From: Pithys albifrons albifrons
Taxonomy: Eukaryota > Chordata > Aves > Passeriformes > Thamnophilidae
Assembly (NCBI RefSeq): GCF_047495875.1
Contig: NC_092461.1
Span: 51,827,511-51,891,510 of the forward strand
Length of the DNA: 64,000 bases
Reading direction: 5' to 3'
Shown here: one piece after another, positions 23,901 to 34,640 of the stretch
How positions within the stretch are numbered: the first letter of the stretch is position 1
Layout: every line of letters starts with the position of its first letter
The notes under the pieces: generated by a model
Seen by the model: the letters and a program-made list of their open reading frames with translations, nothing else
Told to the model about the DNA's origin: nothing
Database searches by the model: none
Translations under genes and position numbers: made by a program

Positions 23901-25469
23901 TGGAGAGCATTTTATTTTTACAGGTCAATATTTGGGTCCCCTTGTTTTATAAAGAGGATGTTTTTGCTAGTATGAAAGTTGCCTCATGTTATTAAAACAA
24001 AGCACAGCATACTGTGCAAAATGCTGTGTGGTGGTGTTGTTCTTACTGCACAAATTAACATATAGCACATTTTCCCAGGCATGGTATGGTGTCTAACCAT
24101 CCCAGAGCAAGCCAGAGACCCCCACAACACACATCTTTGTTTTGCAAAAGAAGTTGTCAGAATGCCCATTTGTGTCATGTTTTGAAACTGGCATACAGGA
24201 CAAACAAATCTATGCATTTTTTCCAGGACATGGTCTTCTTATTTTACTTGGAAAAAGTATCTATGAAGATCTCACTACTTCTGTCACATTACTCTTATTT
24301 CTGGGTTGTTGAATAAGCAGCGTTGTTCACCTGCTGCCTCATACATAAAAATTGTCTTCATATGCCTGGGTGAGAGAGGCTCCAGAACAACTTTTAATAT
24401 GGAGCATACACTCCCTCAATAACTGGCTTTGTTTTCTGAAACATCTGCAACCTGGGGCCCAATCACCCTATACAGTACAGGAACACTGCTGAAGCCAAAC
24501 CCTGTTCATCCACCACCTGAATGTATCTTCCACATCCCTGTATTGTCCCTCCCAGTTTTGTTTTGCCTCTGACACGAATTTGTCAGTTGGTTGGGGTTCT
24601 CACTGCTCAGCTTCCCGTGGGTTCACCCCAAGCCTTGCAGAGGAGCACAGCCATTTCAGGAAAATGGTATGTGCACATCATACACAGTTCTTTACATTCT
24701 CCCTTCTTTGGCTCCCCAGAAGCAGAAACCCAGTTAATTTGCCGTGTGTTTATGTAGTTTTTAATTTAGTATTTTGCTGTGTTTTCTGCTCTCATTAGAA
24801 AAACAGTTCAAAGAAATAAACCTTTCCTTGGACCAGAAAGTTGTGCTGCAAACAACTAGGGAAAATTCTGGTCCCAATAAATATGTCCTGCAGTTATTAA
24901 GGGGAGGTAAATAGACCAGACAGAAAAGGACTGGAAACAACAGAATTGAGCAGCTGCATGCATTGCATTGAAACATGTTTATCATCTGGCCTACTTGGAG
25001 TTGTATTTTACATTGTGAATGCATGACATTTTGGCTTCATAAATGTGAATTCTCACATTCTTCCAAAGTTTTAAGTAAGTCCAGATACGCTTCCCACACA
25101 TTGCCTCATGATCTCAAGTTGTGCTTTTAACTACTACATCAATGATTAATTTCAAAATATATATGAACAAATTAGTCCTTTTCAGGTGCATTTATCATAT
25201 CAACGTCCCTTTGCTGAGACAAGATGTACTGACCTCTATGTCTGAAAATAAACTTCATTCTCACTAGCAAATATTGAATGCCAAAAAACAGAATGACATA
25301 TTAAATGAGCAGAAAATAGAAAGTCATGCTGCTACAGAATTTGAGAAAAAAATACCTAAAATTAGTTTAAAATATACTGACACTTACACATTAATATAAA
25401 AGTGCTATTTCCCCTGCTTTTTGGAGGTGCCCCGTACTACTACAGGATAACTTTTTCTTTCCTCTTCCA
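14931..25469. other. AT-rich sequence without recognised genes
   Basis: No gene, RNA or repeat family is recognisable over this 10.5 kb. The longest open frame (22406-22912, -, 168 codons) has no domain, no conserved-looking composition and no neighbouring exon signals. Homopolymer and TA-rich runs are common. This could be an intron or intergenic DNA; conserved noncoding elements cannot be judged from one sequence. Confidence 0.5.
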
Positions 25470-26045
25470 AGCTGCAAGAGAGCGTCCAACAGGACCAGGG
25501 CAGTGATTATGCCTATGTACTTGGCACTGGTGAGGCTGCACCTCAAGTGCTGTGTCCAGTTCTGGGCCCCTCACTACAAGAAAGACATTGAGGTGCTGGG
25601 AGTATGTCCAGAGAAGGGTAACTCCAGAGCTGGTGAAGGTTCTGGAGAGTAAGTCATATCAGAGCTGGGTTTGATTAGCCTGGAGAAAAGGAGGTTCAGG
25701 GGAGACCTTTTCACTTTCTAAAACTACCTCAAATGTTGTAGCAAAGCAAGGGTCAGACTCTTCTCCCAGGCAACTAGTGACAGGACAAGAGGAAATGGCC
25801 ACAAGCTGTGTCGGAGAAGGTTCAGATTGGACATCAGGAAGTAATTCTTCACTGAAAGGGTTGTTGAGCATTGGAACAGACTGCCCAGGGAATCTGCACT
25901 GCCAGATGGAAGTCACTATCCCTGGAAGTGTTCAAGAAAGAACTTAAGTGCCATGTTTTAGTTGAGAAGGTGGTGTTCAGTCAAAGGTTGTACTCGGTGA
26001 ACTTGGAGGTCTCTTCCAACCTTGATAATTCTATGATTTTGAGGA
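25470..26045 (+). mobile_element. CR1 LINE 3' fragment
   Basis: The plus strand encodes decayed CR1 C-terminal sequence, readable as [18 protein letters not shown], followed by [14 protein letters not shown] and LDIRK-like stretches. It ends in the CR1 3' UTR signature GGTCTCTTCCAACC and a terminal ATTCTATGATT at about 26029-26039. It is 5'-truncated, and numerous frame breaks make it a relic. Confidence 0.88.
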
Positions 26046-26394
26046 GAATGGGATGGAGGAAAGCAACCTCCATTTAGCTCCACTCAGGCCAGCTGCTTTT
26101 CTGATTTCTTCTCCAGCTTTAGAAGGGACTGGCGGCTGAGAGAGGGCTCAGAAGGAGCCAGGCTTGGTACCACCTTGAGAGCAGCACACAGGACTGATTG
26201 CCATTCATCACAGGTAGGCTTTGCGAATGAAGATTTCGGAAGGGCTCTCCACACGTGGGTGTGTCGCTTGAGCCTGCGCGGTGGATTTTTTAGGTGAGGC
26301 ACAGCATGCGCAGAACTGGCCCTACTGTTTAAGTGCTAAAGTTCATCTGCCACGGCCGAGCAAGCTTGGACGGTGACAGTGAAGTCCTCAGGAC
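26046..26394. other. Spacer between CR1 tail and 5S pseudogene
   Basis: The spacer is moderately GC-rich with several CG dinucleotides (for example at 26272-26310), but no gene or repeat is recognised. Confidence 0.35.
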
Positions 26395-26395
26395 T

Positions 26396-26512
26396 AGAAC
26401 CTACAGCCCCCCCACATCCCCAGGAGGTCTCCCATCCAAGTACTAACCGGGGCTGTCCCTGCTACAGCTTCTGAGATCTGACGGGATCGGGGGTCAGGGA
26501 GGCATTTAACTG
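26396..26512 (-). pseudogene. 5S ribosomal RNA pseudogene
   Basis: The minus strand follows vertebrate 5S rRNA for most of its length. It starts near CCCTGACCCCCGATCC and runs through GATCTCAGAAGCT. It keeps the box C region GGTTAGTACTTGGATGGG unchanged and ends in CTGTAGG. The first few bases are missing or altered, the box A region has an insertion (AGCTGTAGCAGGG), and no T-run terminator follows. I therefore call it a pseudogene rather than a working RNA polymerase III gene. It could instead be the head of a 5S-derived SINE, but I see no tail or second copy in the window. Confidence 0.88.
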
Positions 26513-26877
26513 CTGGACTGATTGTGCTTTGCGATTACTGCTGTGCTCTTTCATTCCCTTGCTACTCCAAACTATATGCAGGAATGACTTTTCACATATT
26601 TTGTGCCTTGAGTTTTGAATTCAGGAGAACAACTCATATCTGGTACGCAGACCATTTCTGTTACCTTTTGAAGACCACACCCTTAGTGACACCTGGAGGG
26701 TTGCACAGGGTCACGTGGTGTTGGCCTTTCCTGGCCCTGGCCATGTTTTTGCCTGTACCTTTGGGAGATGACCTGTACTATTACAGGTGGGACCTTTTTT
26801 TCCTTTCCGAGGCAGCACTACCTGATGTGGGGTAAGAATGGACAGGAAACATGTCCCTCCCCATCCATTCCTCAGAT
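26513..26877. other. Spacer without recognised features
   Basis: A 103-codon open frame (26524-26835, +) has no recognisable domain and I treat it as chance. Confidence 0.35.
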
Positions 26878-26992
26878 TCAGGGAAAGGAAGGCAGGAAGG
26901 CAGGCAGAAAGGCAGGAAGGAATGCAGGCAAGAAGGAAGGAAGGAAGGTGGGCAGGCAGGCAAGCAGGCAGGAAGGTAGGAAGGAAGGGATA
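26878..26992 (+). repeat. GGAA/GGCA microsatellite
   Basis: This is an interrupted tetranucleotide array of AGGA, AGGC and related units, purine-rich on the plus strand. It generates overlapping low-complexity open frames on both strands that should not be read as genes. Confidence 0.92.
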
Positions 26993-29900
26993 CAAGGTGG
27001 CCCCTTCCCCAGCAATTACTATAAAGCTGTGCTGAATCCCTGTCATCTTTATTCATATCATCCACTTGGATTATAAATATTTAGAGAAGAAGGTCAAGCT
27101 CTAATGGGTGACTGTGAGTTGGGAGACTGTGCATATGAGGACTCAACCTCACCTGGTTCTTTTTTTGCTGATATGAGAAAACAGTTAATGATAACAGTAT
27201 TTTTCTAAAGGCAAAATCCTGCTCAGTAGAGCAGTGGTATTTATGACACTCCTTTTATAATTGTTAACAGGAATTATTTTTAAAGTTAGACATAAATTTT
27301 TCTACAAGACCTAGTATGTTTGAAATTACCTTGAAGTTCTTTAATGTAATTAGCTTTCAGACATTATTTCTATGTGTTAAAAATGTACTGTAAAGAGGTA
27401 GAAACCTGAGAACACTCTGAAGTGCTGAGCGGGTTTGAAGAATTAAATGAATGTAGTCACAGAGGATTATGTATTACCAAAAGGAAAGTCCCCAGATCTG
27501 GGAACCAGTTTACTGATTCTTGTCAACTGAAATGAGATCTATTTTCCTTTTTATTTTTCCTTTTTTTTTTTTATTTTTTAAATCCCCAGGAAAGGAATTC
27601 TGATCCTAAACTATTTGTAGAAGAAGGTAATTCAGTGAAAGGAGATGAAGTAGGTGTCTCAAAATCGATGCTGTTTTATAAATAAACCCACTAGAATTCT
27701 CCAGAGAGAGAAAAAAAATAACATTATAGAATTACCAAACTGCCGAATCACCCTTGTTAAGAAATGATGAAGCCCTTTCCAAAACCTGATCTGACTAGCC
27801 AGGTTGTTTGCCAAGGGTCAATTTACAACTGCCACACAAGGATCATTTTAATTACACTGTCCAGACAGGCCTCAAAAGACCCACTTTCCCATTCGTTTAT
27901 CTGAGGGAGTGTCACATAAACTGGCTAATCGCTGTTTTCCTCAGCCTTTTCCAAAACAGCCATGGGGAAGAAGAGGGAAACCTGTCAATGTCTCACTTCT
28001 GAAAAGCTCAAAAGACGTGGGTGCATAAAGATAGCTGGAAGCCCCTTGAAGAGGAGATGACAGAAAATGGGTGGAATGCTGCTGGAACAGATGTGCTGCT
28101 CCAGGATGGCAGAAGTGGGTCAGGCTGGGAGTGGGGTGGCCAGCTCCTGCAGCAGTGCACCAGTGCACAGGATGGACAAGGAGAGGGATGAGGGTGCAGC
28201 AGGACCCTGCCCTGGCATGGCAGCACAGCCCTAACCATAATCCTGCTCCTTCCACCTGCCCATGAGCTGGGCCTAGCGTGTCCTGCACTTCCGTGCTGTG
28301 TGCAGCAGCCACCCAGCTCTGCTCAGGCAAATGAGATGAAGCAGGTTTTCCAGTGGGGTGATCCAATTTACATGCATCTTATGCTGCATTATACAGGAAT
28401 AAGTTTGACTCTCTGATTTCCTGATTGTAAATTTTACTGCTGCTGACAGAAAGAGTAATTGCTGTGACCAGAATCAAACTGATTGCTTAAAATGTTGAAG
28501 CTGACTTTTGTTCCACTTACACAATGTATACATTCCTGAAAAATGAGGTTCAGAGTGATAGATATGGTATTGGTGTTTACCAGAAGTATCTCTGAAATGC
28601 TTTGTAGTGCCAAAGTATATAGAAGGCTCATTTACTGTGTCGGAAGACTAAATGCAATGAGGCTGATTCTGTAAAAATAAAATGTATGTATGCTTTTATT
28701 TCTTGTTCTCTTACATAATCTTGTTATTAGTTTGAAACTTTCCAGGCATTATGTAGGTGATAAAGGGAGAAGAAAAGTTATTTCTAGAAAGCTGAGCAGT
28801 TCTAATTTCTTCTAGTTTTAAATTAAACATGCCAGCTTAAGCAGAAAGGTATAACCACACTCTGCTTCAGGGACAGAATAGCAGTTAGGCCAAAAAATGA
28901 ATATAAAGGTCAAAGCAATTTCCATAGGGAGATGCAGCCGAAGGCCACCAACCCATTCAGAGACACCCGCCATGCAGTATCAGATGGATGATGTTGTGAA
29001 GGGAAAAGCAGTTCCCAGAAGAAATCAGATGAGAACTGTTCCCCAGCTTGCCTTGCATGTCTCTCCTGTGGTTTTAATCACACCCCTGCAAACCTGCTTG
29101 CTCCCACGCAAAGTCATACAGGAGTAGGGAGGCAGGCCCACGCTTTCAGCTGTTCCTTGTCAGTGCGGGGCAGCTGCCTACACCATTTGCTCCCAGCCCT
29201 CCTCTGTTCCTCCATCCACTGACATTGCTATTAATATATACTCTGGTGCAAATCAGCACTGCATACTCCACACATACCATCTGAATTTGTGAATACGCAC
29301 TATAAGATCAAATCTTTGGGGGTTAATCAACTGCTCAAGTGAAAAAGGTTATTTTGATTAAGGTTTGGTAGGTTGAGTTCAGATGAATATTTCTGTAGAT
29401 GCAGAGAAATGGGGTAATAATCCCCTGAGCAATTCAAATAGGTCCAGCCCTTTTCTAGCTGGCCATCCTTCCCCATCCCTTCCCACGCTGCACACGTTGC
29501 ATGGGTATGTCACCACTATAGATGATAAGGAGGAAGACTGTCATGCAGCAGTTTCTCCTTCCAGCCTCTTTCCCAGAAACTCTGTCAGCTGAATAAACAT
29601 TCCTCTCTGCTCAAGAAATGAGAAATGAGCTCACAACAGGATCGATAAGGGTGGAATCCTCCTCCCAAACCCAAAAGTACCTGCAGGCAGGGGCAGACCC
29701 ACACCCCTGAAAGCCTTCAGCCTTTTTCTATCCCTCTTCATGCTCATCTATAGCCATACAGCAAGAAGAACCACTGGAAAGCTACTTTCATGTACTCAGC
29801 CCTGTATCACCTGGCCCTGGTAATATTTAAAGTGCCCGAAGAACAGTTCTGATGTAAAATAGTAACCTAACCTTATTCAAGCACTTACTCAGCTCACCTT

Positions 29901-32900
29901 ACTCAAGCACCTTACCCCATAGTTATCCTATACAATATTTATTATAATTATTATTAAATCACTATAATTTGACAGTGCATTACATTTACATCCTTAAGAA
30001 CATTGGGAACGAGTAGGAAGATATTTAGACCAACACTAAGAACTCCTGAAAATCTCCTACTCTGTTTTTCAAAGCAACCCAAAAGAAAGCTAAATCTAAT
30101 AATATTAGGGGAGTTTCTTATGGAAAAATGGGGAAGTATCTGAATAATTTAACATTTACAATGACCCTCTGAAAACCTTTAAAAATAGCTCACTCTGTGG
30201 ACTAAATCTAAACAGCATTACACAGCCTTGTAAAAACAGATAAAACATCACTTCAAGGGAATGTATAAACACAGAACTAATTTCTCTCTTTCTGTAGGGA
30301 AAACTGGCAAAAGGGAAAGCTGTTGTAAAATATCTGCATGGCTGAGGAAACTGTGGTGTTACCGCAGGGTTTGAGATTAATTGGCATGAGCAAGCGGACA
30401 ACATGGATAAGCAGTGAGCTGCAAAGTCAGGACATCTCTACACAGCCACAGGTGCTCCAGTCTGGGCAGTCCAGGGGGACAAAGGCTGCAAATAACCTGG
30501 GTCTTGCTTGGAAAACATCCTTTGCACCATTCTGTCTATAGGACTAAGCACCAGTCTGCATGAATGTATTGAGAACATACAGGTCTCAGTGCCAATCCCT
30601 CCTCCCTGTTTTCCAGCCCCTTGGAGCAGCCATCTGCCAGTGACTGCTTATTGAGTTCCAACTATTATTTCCACAAATGCCATACCCTTTATACAGTCCT
30701 CACATAATTAATATTTTGCTGTGTTAGTATTTTTTATGCCATGAAAGCATGTGTGCAGGGCTGCTCCTCCTGCAAAGGCTGGAAATGCAGGACAAAACAC
30801 AGCTACCTTTATTCTGAAATGGACATCTATCAAACATTTGAACCACCTCCACACTGTTTCCCACTTGATTTCACAAGTACATCAGTAAAGTCTAATTCAA
30901 ATGAAGTACTACACAGAACTGTTTTAACAAGTTTAAGCTCTGAAGTCCCCAGGCCTATTTTATTAATTCTCCAGACACTTATAATGATGCCACTCAGGGG
31001 AACTTAGCCTATAGGAGAAAGGTATGCTAATCTTTTTATTGTTACAGAGAGAAATTAAAACACATGGATTATTACACTTGCCTCATAACTGTGCATGGTT
31101 ACATGCAAAAAATGACAATAAAAATGAAGTCATCCTTTTTATAATGTGACTACCAGAGTAATTTTATGTGAGTAACTACTATTTGGGATACATTTAAAAT
31201 ACTACAAAATTCTTAGATAGCTGTTTCAGCATACTGTATTAATCAACTCAGGCATAATTGTATGATAGCCCAAAAGTCAAACTTTTCCTTAAGTTTCCTG
31301 ACCTTGACCTGAAGAAAATGTTATAACAAAATTTCAGATTGGGTTTCTTTAAGGCAACAGTTCCTCTTACCTAAACATACCCTTGAAATAGAGAGAAAGA
31401 GCTTGCTGATAAATGTTTCAACACCATACTTTATTAAAACAAGTTATTTCTGTTGTTTACTATGTGGTTAGGCCATGATGAAAAGCAGATCTTCACCAAT
31501 ACATTTTTGTGCAAATTCCTTACCTTTTTGTTTACAAAAGAAAGTGAAGTACCTTTCAATGGTATTTGTCACAGAGCACTAGCAGCCAACAATGCACACT
31601 GTCAAGTGCTTAAGGTTTCACTTCCTAATTAACTTTCCTAGAAGCAAAAGAACTGTCTGAAAACACAAAGCTCTCACATTTACCCTCCTGCCACTCCATC
31701 CTATTCATCCCTGGCCCCACGGCTGCGGCCACCAAGAGCAACAAAGTCCTGAAGGAGGGTCCCCACAGCCCAAAACATCAAGGGGGTAACCTGAGCAGCC
31801 TGACTACAGAGCAAATTAGTTACCTGCTTTAGTGGGGGATTTTTTTAAGAGATTATGACTCAATTGCAATTCCACCACAGACTCCTTGATGCTAATGCTT
31901 TTTTAAAACAACATATTTCTCTTTTTCTTTTTGCTTTATATAAAATCCCATTCAAATTCCATGGTTTCTTTCTAGGCTTGTTGAGTGAATGCACTTTTCT
32001 TAGGTACAAGTCCTCTTTTGTTATGTCAAATAGCAAAAATACTAAACGTAGCTGAAATTGTTACAGAGGGTGTTAAGATCTACTTGAATGTGATCAACAA
32101 AATAACAGTATTCCATGGATCAGCTCACAAGTGGTGTTATGTTTTTCAATTACAAAAGTTTTAATTTAAACACTTCAAAATGCTGTCCAGTACAAAACTA
32201 AACATGAATCCTGTCTATTTCACAGTCCCCTATTTCTTCCCATTGTTACTTGTGGATCAACTTTTGAGCACTATCTATGTTTTTAGAGCACAACTGGTTT
32301 ACCTAAAGCAAAGTTCTGAATGAACAAGGTGAAAAGGGCTGAACACAGATGTCGAACACAAATATTATTTCACCAAGTTTCTACACATTAGCTTTGGCTA
32401 AATCTTCTAACAATGTGCTCCATCTTCTTCTGTCTGCTGACCCTTAGGCTGGACTGGGCTTTTATTACTGTTACCATTGTTTAAAAACAACCTTCACATG
32501 AGTCTCAAAGGCACAGAAAACAGACATGTTTTGATTTTTCTACTATAAGCTTCTTTTATGCCAGGATCATGGTAAATTATTAATTGCATTATACCTTGAA
32601 CGTCTCCAGATGACTGCAAATTGCAAAGCTCTTTTAAACGCAGGCTTGCAGGCTGATCGACCCAGCGCACATTCTGGTAGCTAAATTGCAAAATGACAGA
32701 TTCATCAACTGAATGAGCTGCTATCAGATAATATTAGCTGGTAGATGTCTCAAAAGAAATAGTCAACATCTGCAGAGCTCTGGTAATTAACTGTTTACAG
32801 GTCCAACACCTGCCCCAGTGATAGTATTTATTTCACAAATCATTTTAATGGCCATTTTCTCCAGCACACAAAATACTGAGCCTCCAAGGTAAAAAGTTCA

Positions 32901-32979
32901 GCGCCAGCCACCTCTTCGCTGCAGCATACAAAGCAGAAAGAGAAGAAAGGGAGACAAAGCGCTATAGAGCTGGGTGTTG
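26993..32979. other. Sequence without recognised genes
   Basis: No gene or repeat family is recognised. A T-rich stretch lies at about 27549-27580. A GC-richer patch at 28000-28330 has a 141-codon frame on the minus strand without any domain. Confidence 0.45.
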
Positions 32980-33290
32980 AGTGATTTCCCTGCCTCCCGC
33001 CGCCACACAGGTGAGTCGGGACACATGGAGGGGGATGGCAGCGGAGCGCCCACCCAGCCCCAGCACCGCGGCACTCGGCGGGCGGCCAGGACCAGCCGCC
33101 GAGCCCTTCTCCTGCAAAGGGGCTCCTCGGTGTTTACAAACAACCAGCAGGACTCTCTCACGCACTGGGGAGCGAAGGGCAGTGGTGGCAGCAGGCTCTT
33201 GCCTGTGGCAGGTCGTGGCTTCCCTCTCCCCACTGTGCTCCGAGCGGTGAGCTGTGCCCGGGCGATGCCTGCTCAGCCGCTCATAACAGA
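32980..33290 (+). promoter_or_regulatory. CpG-rich island with a consensus splice donor (candidate 5' exon)
   Basis: CG dinucleotides are far denser here than in the surrounding AT-rich DNA, for example in the GCACTCGGCGGGCGGCC region near 33070. A perfect donor CAG/GTGAGT sits at 33008-33016 and a second GCGGTGAGC at 33243-33251, both on the plus strand. Together these suggest a promoter with a noncoding first exon. I see no downstream acceptor or coding exon in the window that would confirm it. Overlapping open frames of 89-119 codons on both strands are typical of GC-rich DNA and carry no domain. Confidence 0.4.
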
Positions 33291-34014
33291 GCCACTTATA
33301 CAGTAGAAGAGGCAATGACACTAATAACCACTAATCCTCTCAAAGGCTTTCTGGTCCCTTGCCAGGTCAGCTTTAATCAACTGTGAACTATAAAAAAGGA
33401 AAACTTTGAAGGACTGAGTTATGTAACACAGCAAACCTTATAAATACATCAAGTGCAGTCCCCTAAAACCAGGCAGGTTAGCTGCCTAAATGGCAGTTTG
33501 CTCATGGAAAGCACAGACCATCTGCTTAGGAAAACATGACTGACAAGTAATCATGCAAGTAACAATATGATTTTTGGTATGTTTGTCTCACTAAATAGCC
33601 ATGTTTCAAGCAGGAGGATTTAGATTCCCAGTGATGTCAAATATGAGGTGGATACACTGCTCTAAGCCCCATTTCTCCTGCAGACTCTTGAGCATATAAA
33701 ATGGCCATAAGCTGTTCAAACACAATGCATCGATGCCACTTAACAGCAGCTTCTGGGCTTAGGTATCCCAGGTAATCAACAGTCCAGAAATACAGTAAGA
33801 TTAATAACATGATTCCTTTCTATAATAAAACAATATTTATAGAAGAAAATACAATATATTAACAACAGGAAATCCCATTTTCCCTGGGACAAGTCCAGAT
33901 GTTGCATCCTAACTGCAAACTCTAAAATGTGAAGTGCAGTAGGTACCACTGAAACCAATCTATCCAAATTAAATTAATGGAGGCATTTCCTATTCTGAGA
34001 TTTTGAAAACAAGG
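33291..34014. other. Sequence without recognised features
   Basis: The stretch is AT-rich and holds no gene or repeat that I recognise. Confidence 0.4.
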
Positions 34015-34640
34015 ATCACAGAATCACAGAATATGCTCAATTGTAAGGGACTCACAAGGATCATTGAGTCCAACTCTGAACCCTGCACAGGACCATCCCC
34101 AAGAGTCACAGCACTCAAAGTGCACAGAGTCATCCAAAGGTTTCTTGAAGTCTATCAGACTTGGTGCTGTGATCACTTCCCTGGGGAGACTGTTTCCAGT
34201 GTTCAACCATGGTCTGGTGAAGAACATTTTCTAGTATCCAACCTGAATCTCCCCTGACTCAGCTTCAGGTTGACCTTGGGTCCTGTCATCAGTCACCACA
34301 GAGAAGAGATCAGTGCCTGCCTCTCCTTCTCATGTCACGGGGAAGTTGTAACTGCAGTGAGGTCTCTTCTCAGTTTCCTCTTCTCCAGGATGAATAGACC
34401 AGGCGCCCTTGGCTGCTCCTCATATGGCTTCCTCTCAAGGCTCGTCACCATCCTCATTGCCCTCCTTCAGACGCTCTCTAACTGCTCAATAACTTTCTTT
34501 CATTGTGGTGCCCAAAACTGCACACAGAATTCAAGGTGAGGCTGCCCCATTGAAGAGCAGAGTGGGACAATCCCCTCCCTTGACCAGCTGGTGATGCTTT
34601 GCCTGATGCCCCCCCGGGACATCTTTGGCAGTTGTTATGG
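34015..34640 (-). mobile_element. CR1 LINE 3' fragment
   Basis: The left end, AGGATCACAGAATCACAGAA, is the reverse complement of the CR1 3' terminus with its short repeated tail. The body is a decayed CR1 C-terminal coding region in reverse. It includes the complements of a WNRL-type and an SLEKRRL-type stretch near 34220-34400, and ends near 34640 in CR1 sequence equivalent to the MSRG...QSITSW region. It is 5'-truncated. Confidence 0.85.

Noticed and set aside
26711..27076. Lys/Arg/Gly-rich (+) and Pro/Leu/Ser-rich (-) open frames over 26.7-27.1 kb
   Set aside because: They are translations of the GGAA/GGCA microsatellite.
27941..28366. 141-codon frame, minus strand, in a GC-richer patch
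   Set aside because: It overlaps other frames on both strands and shows no domain. GC-rich composition lowers stop frequency.
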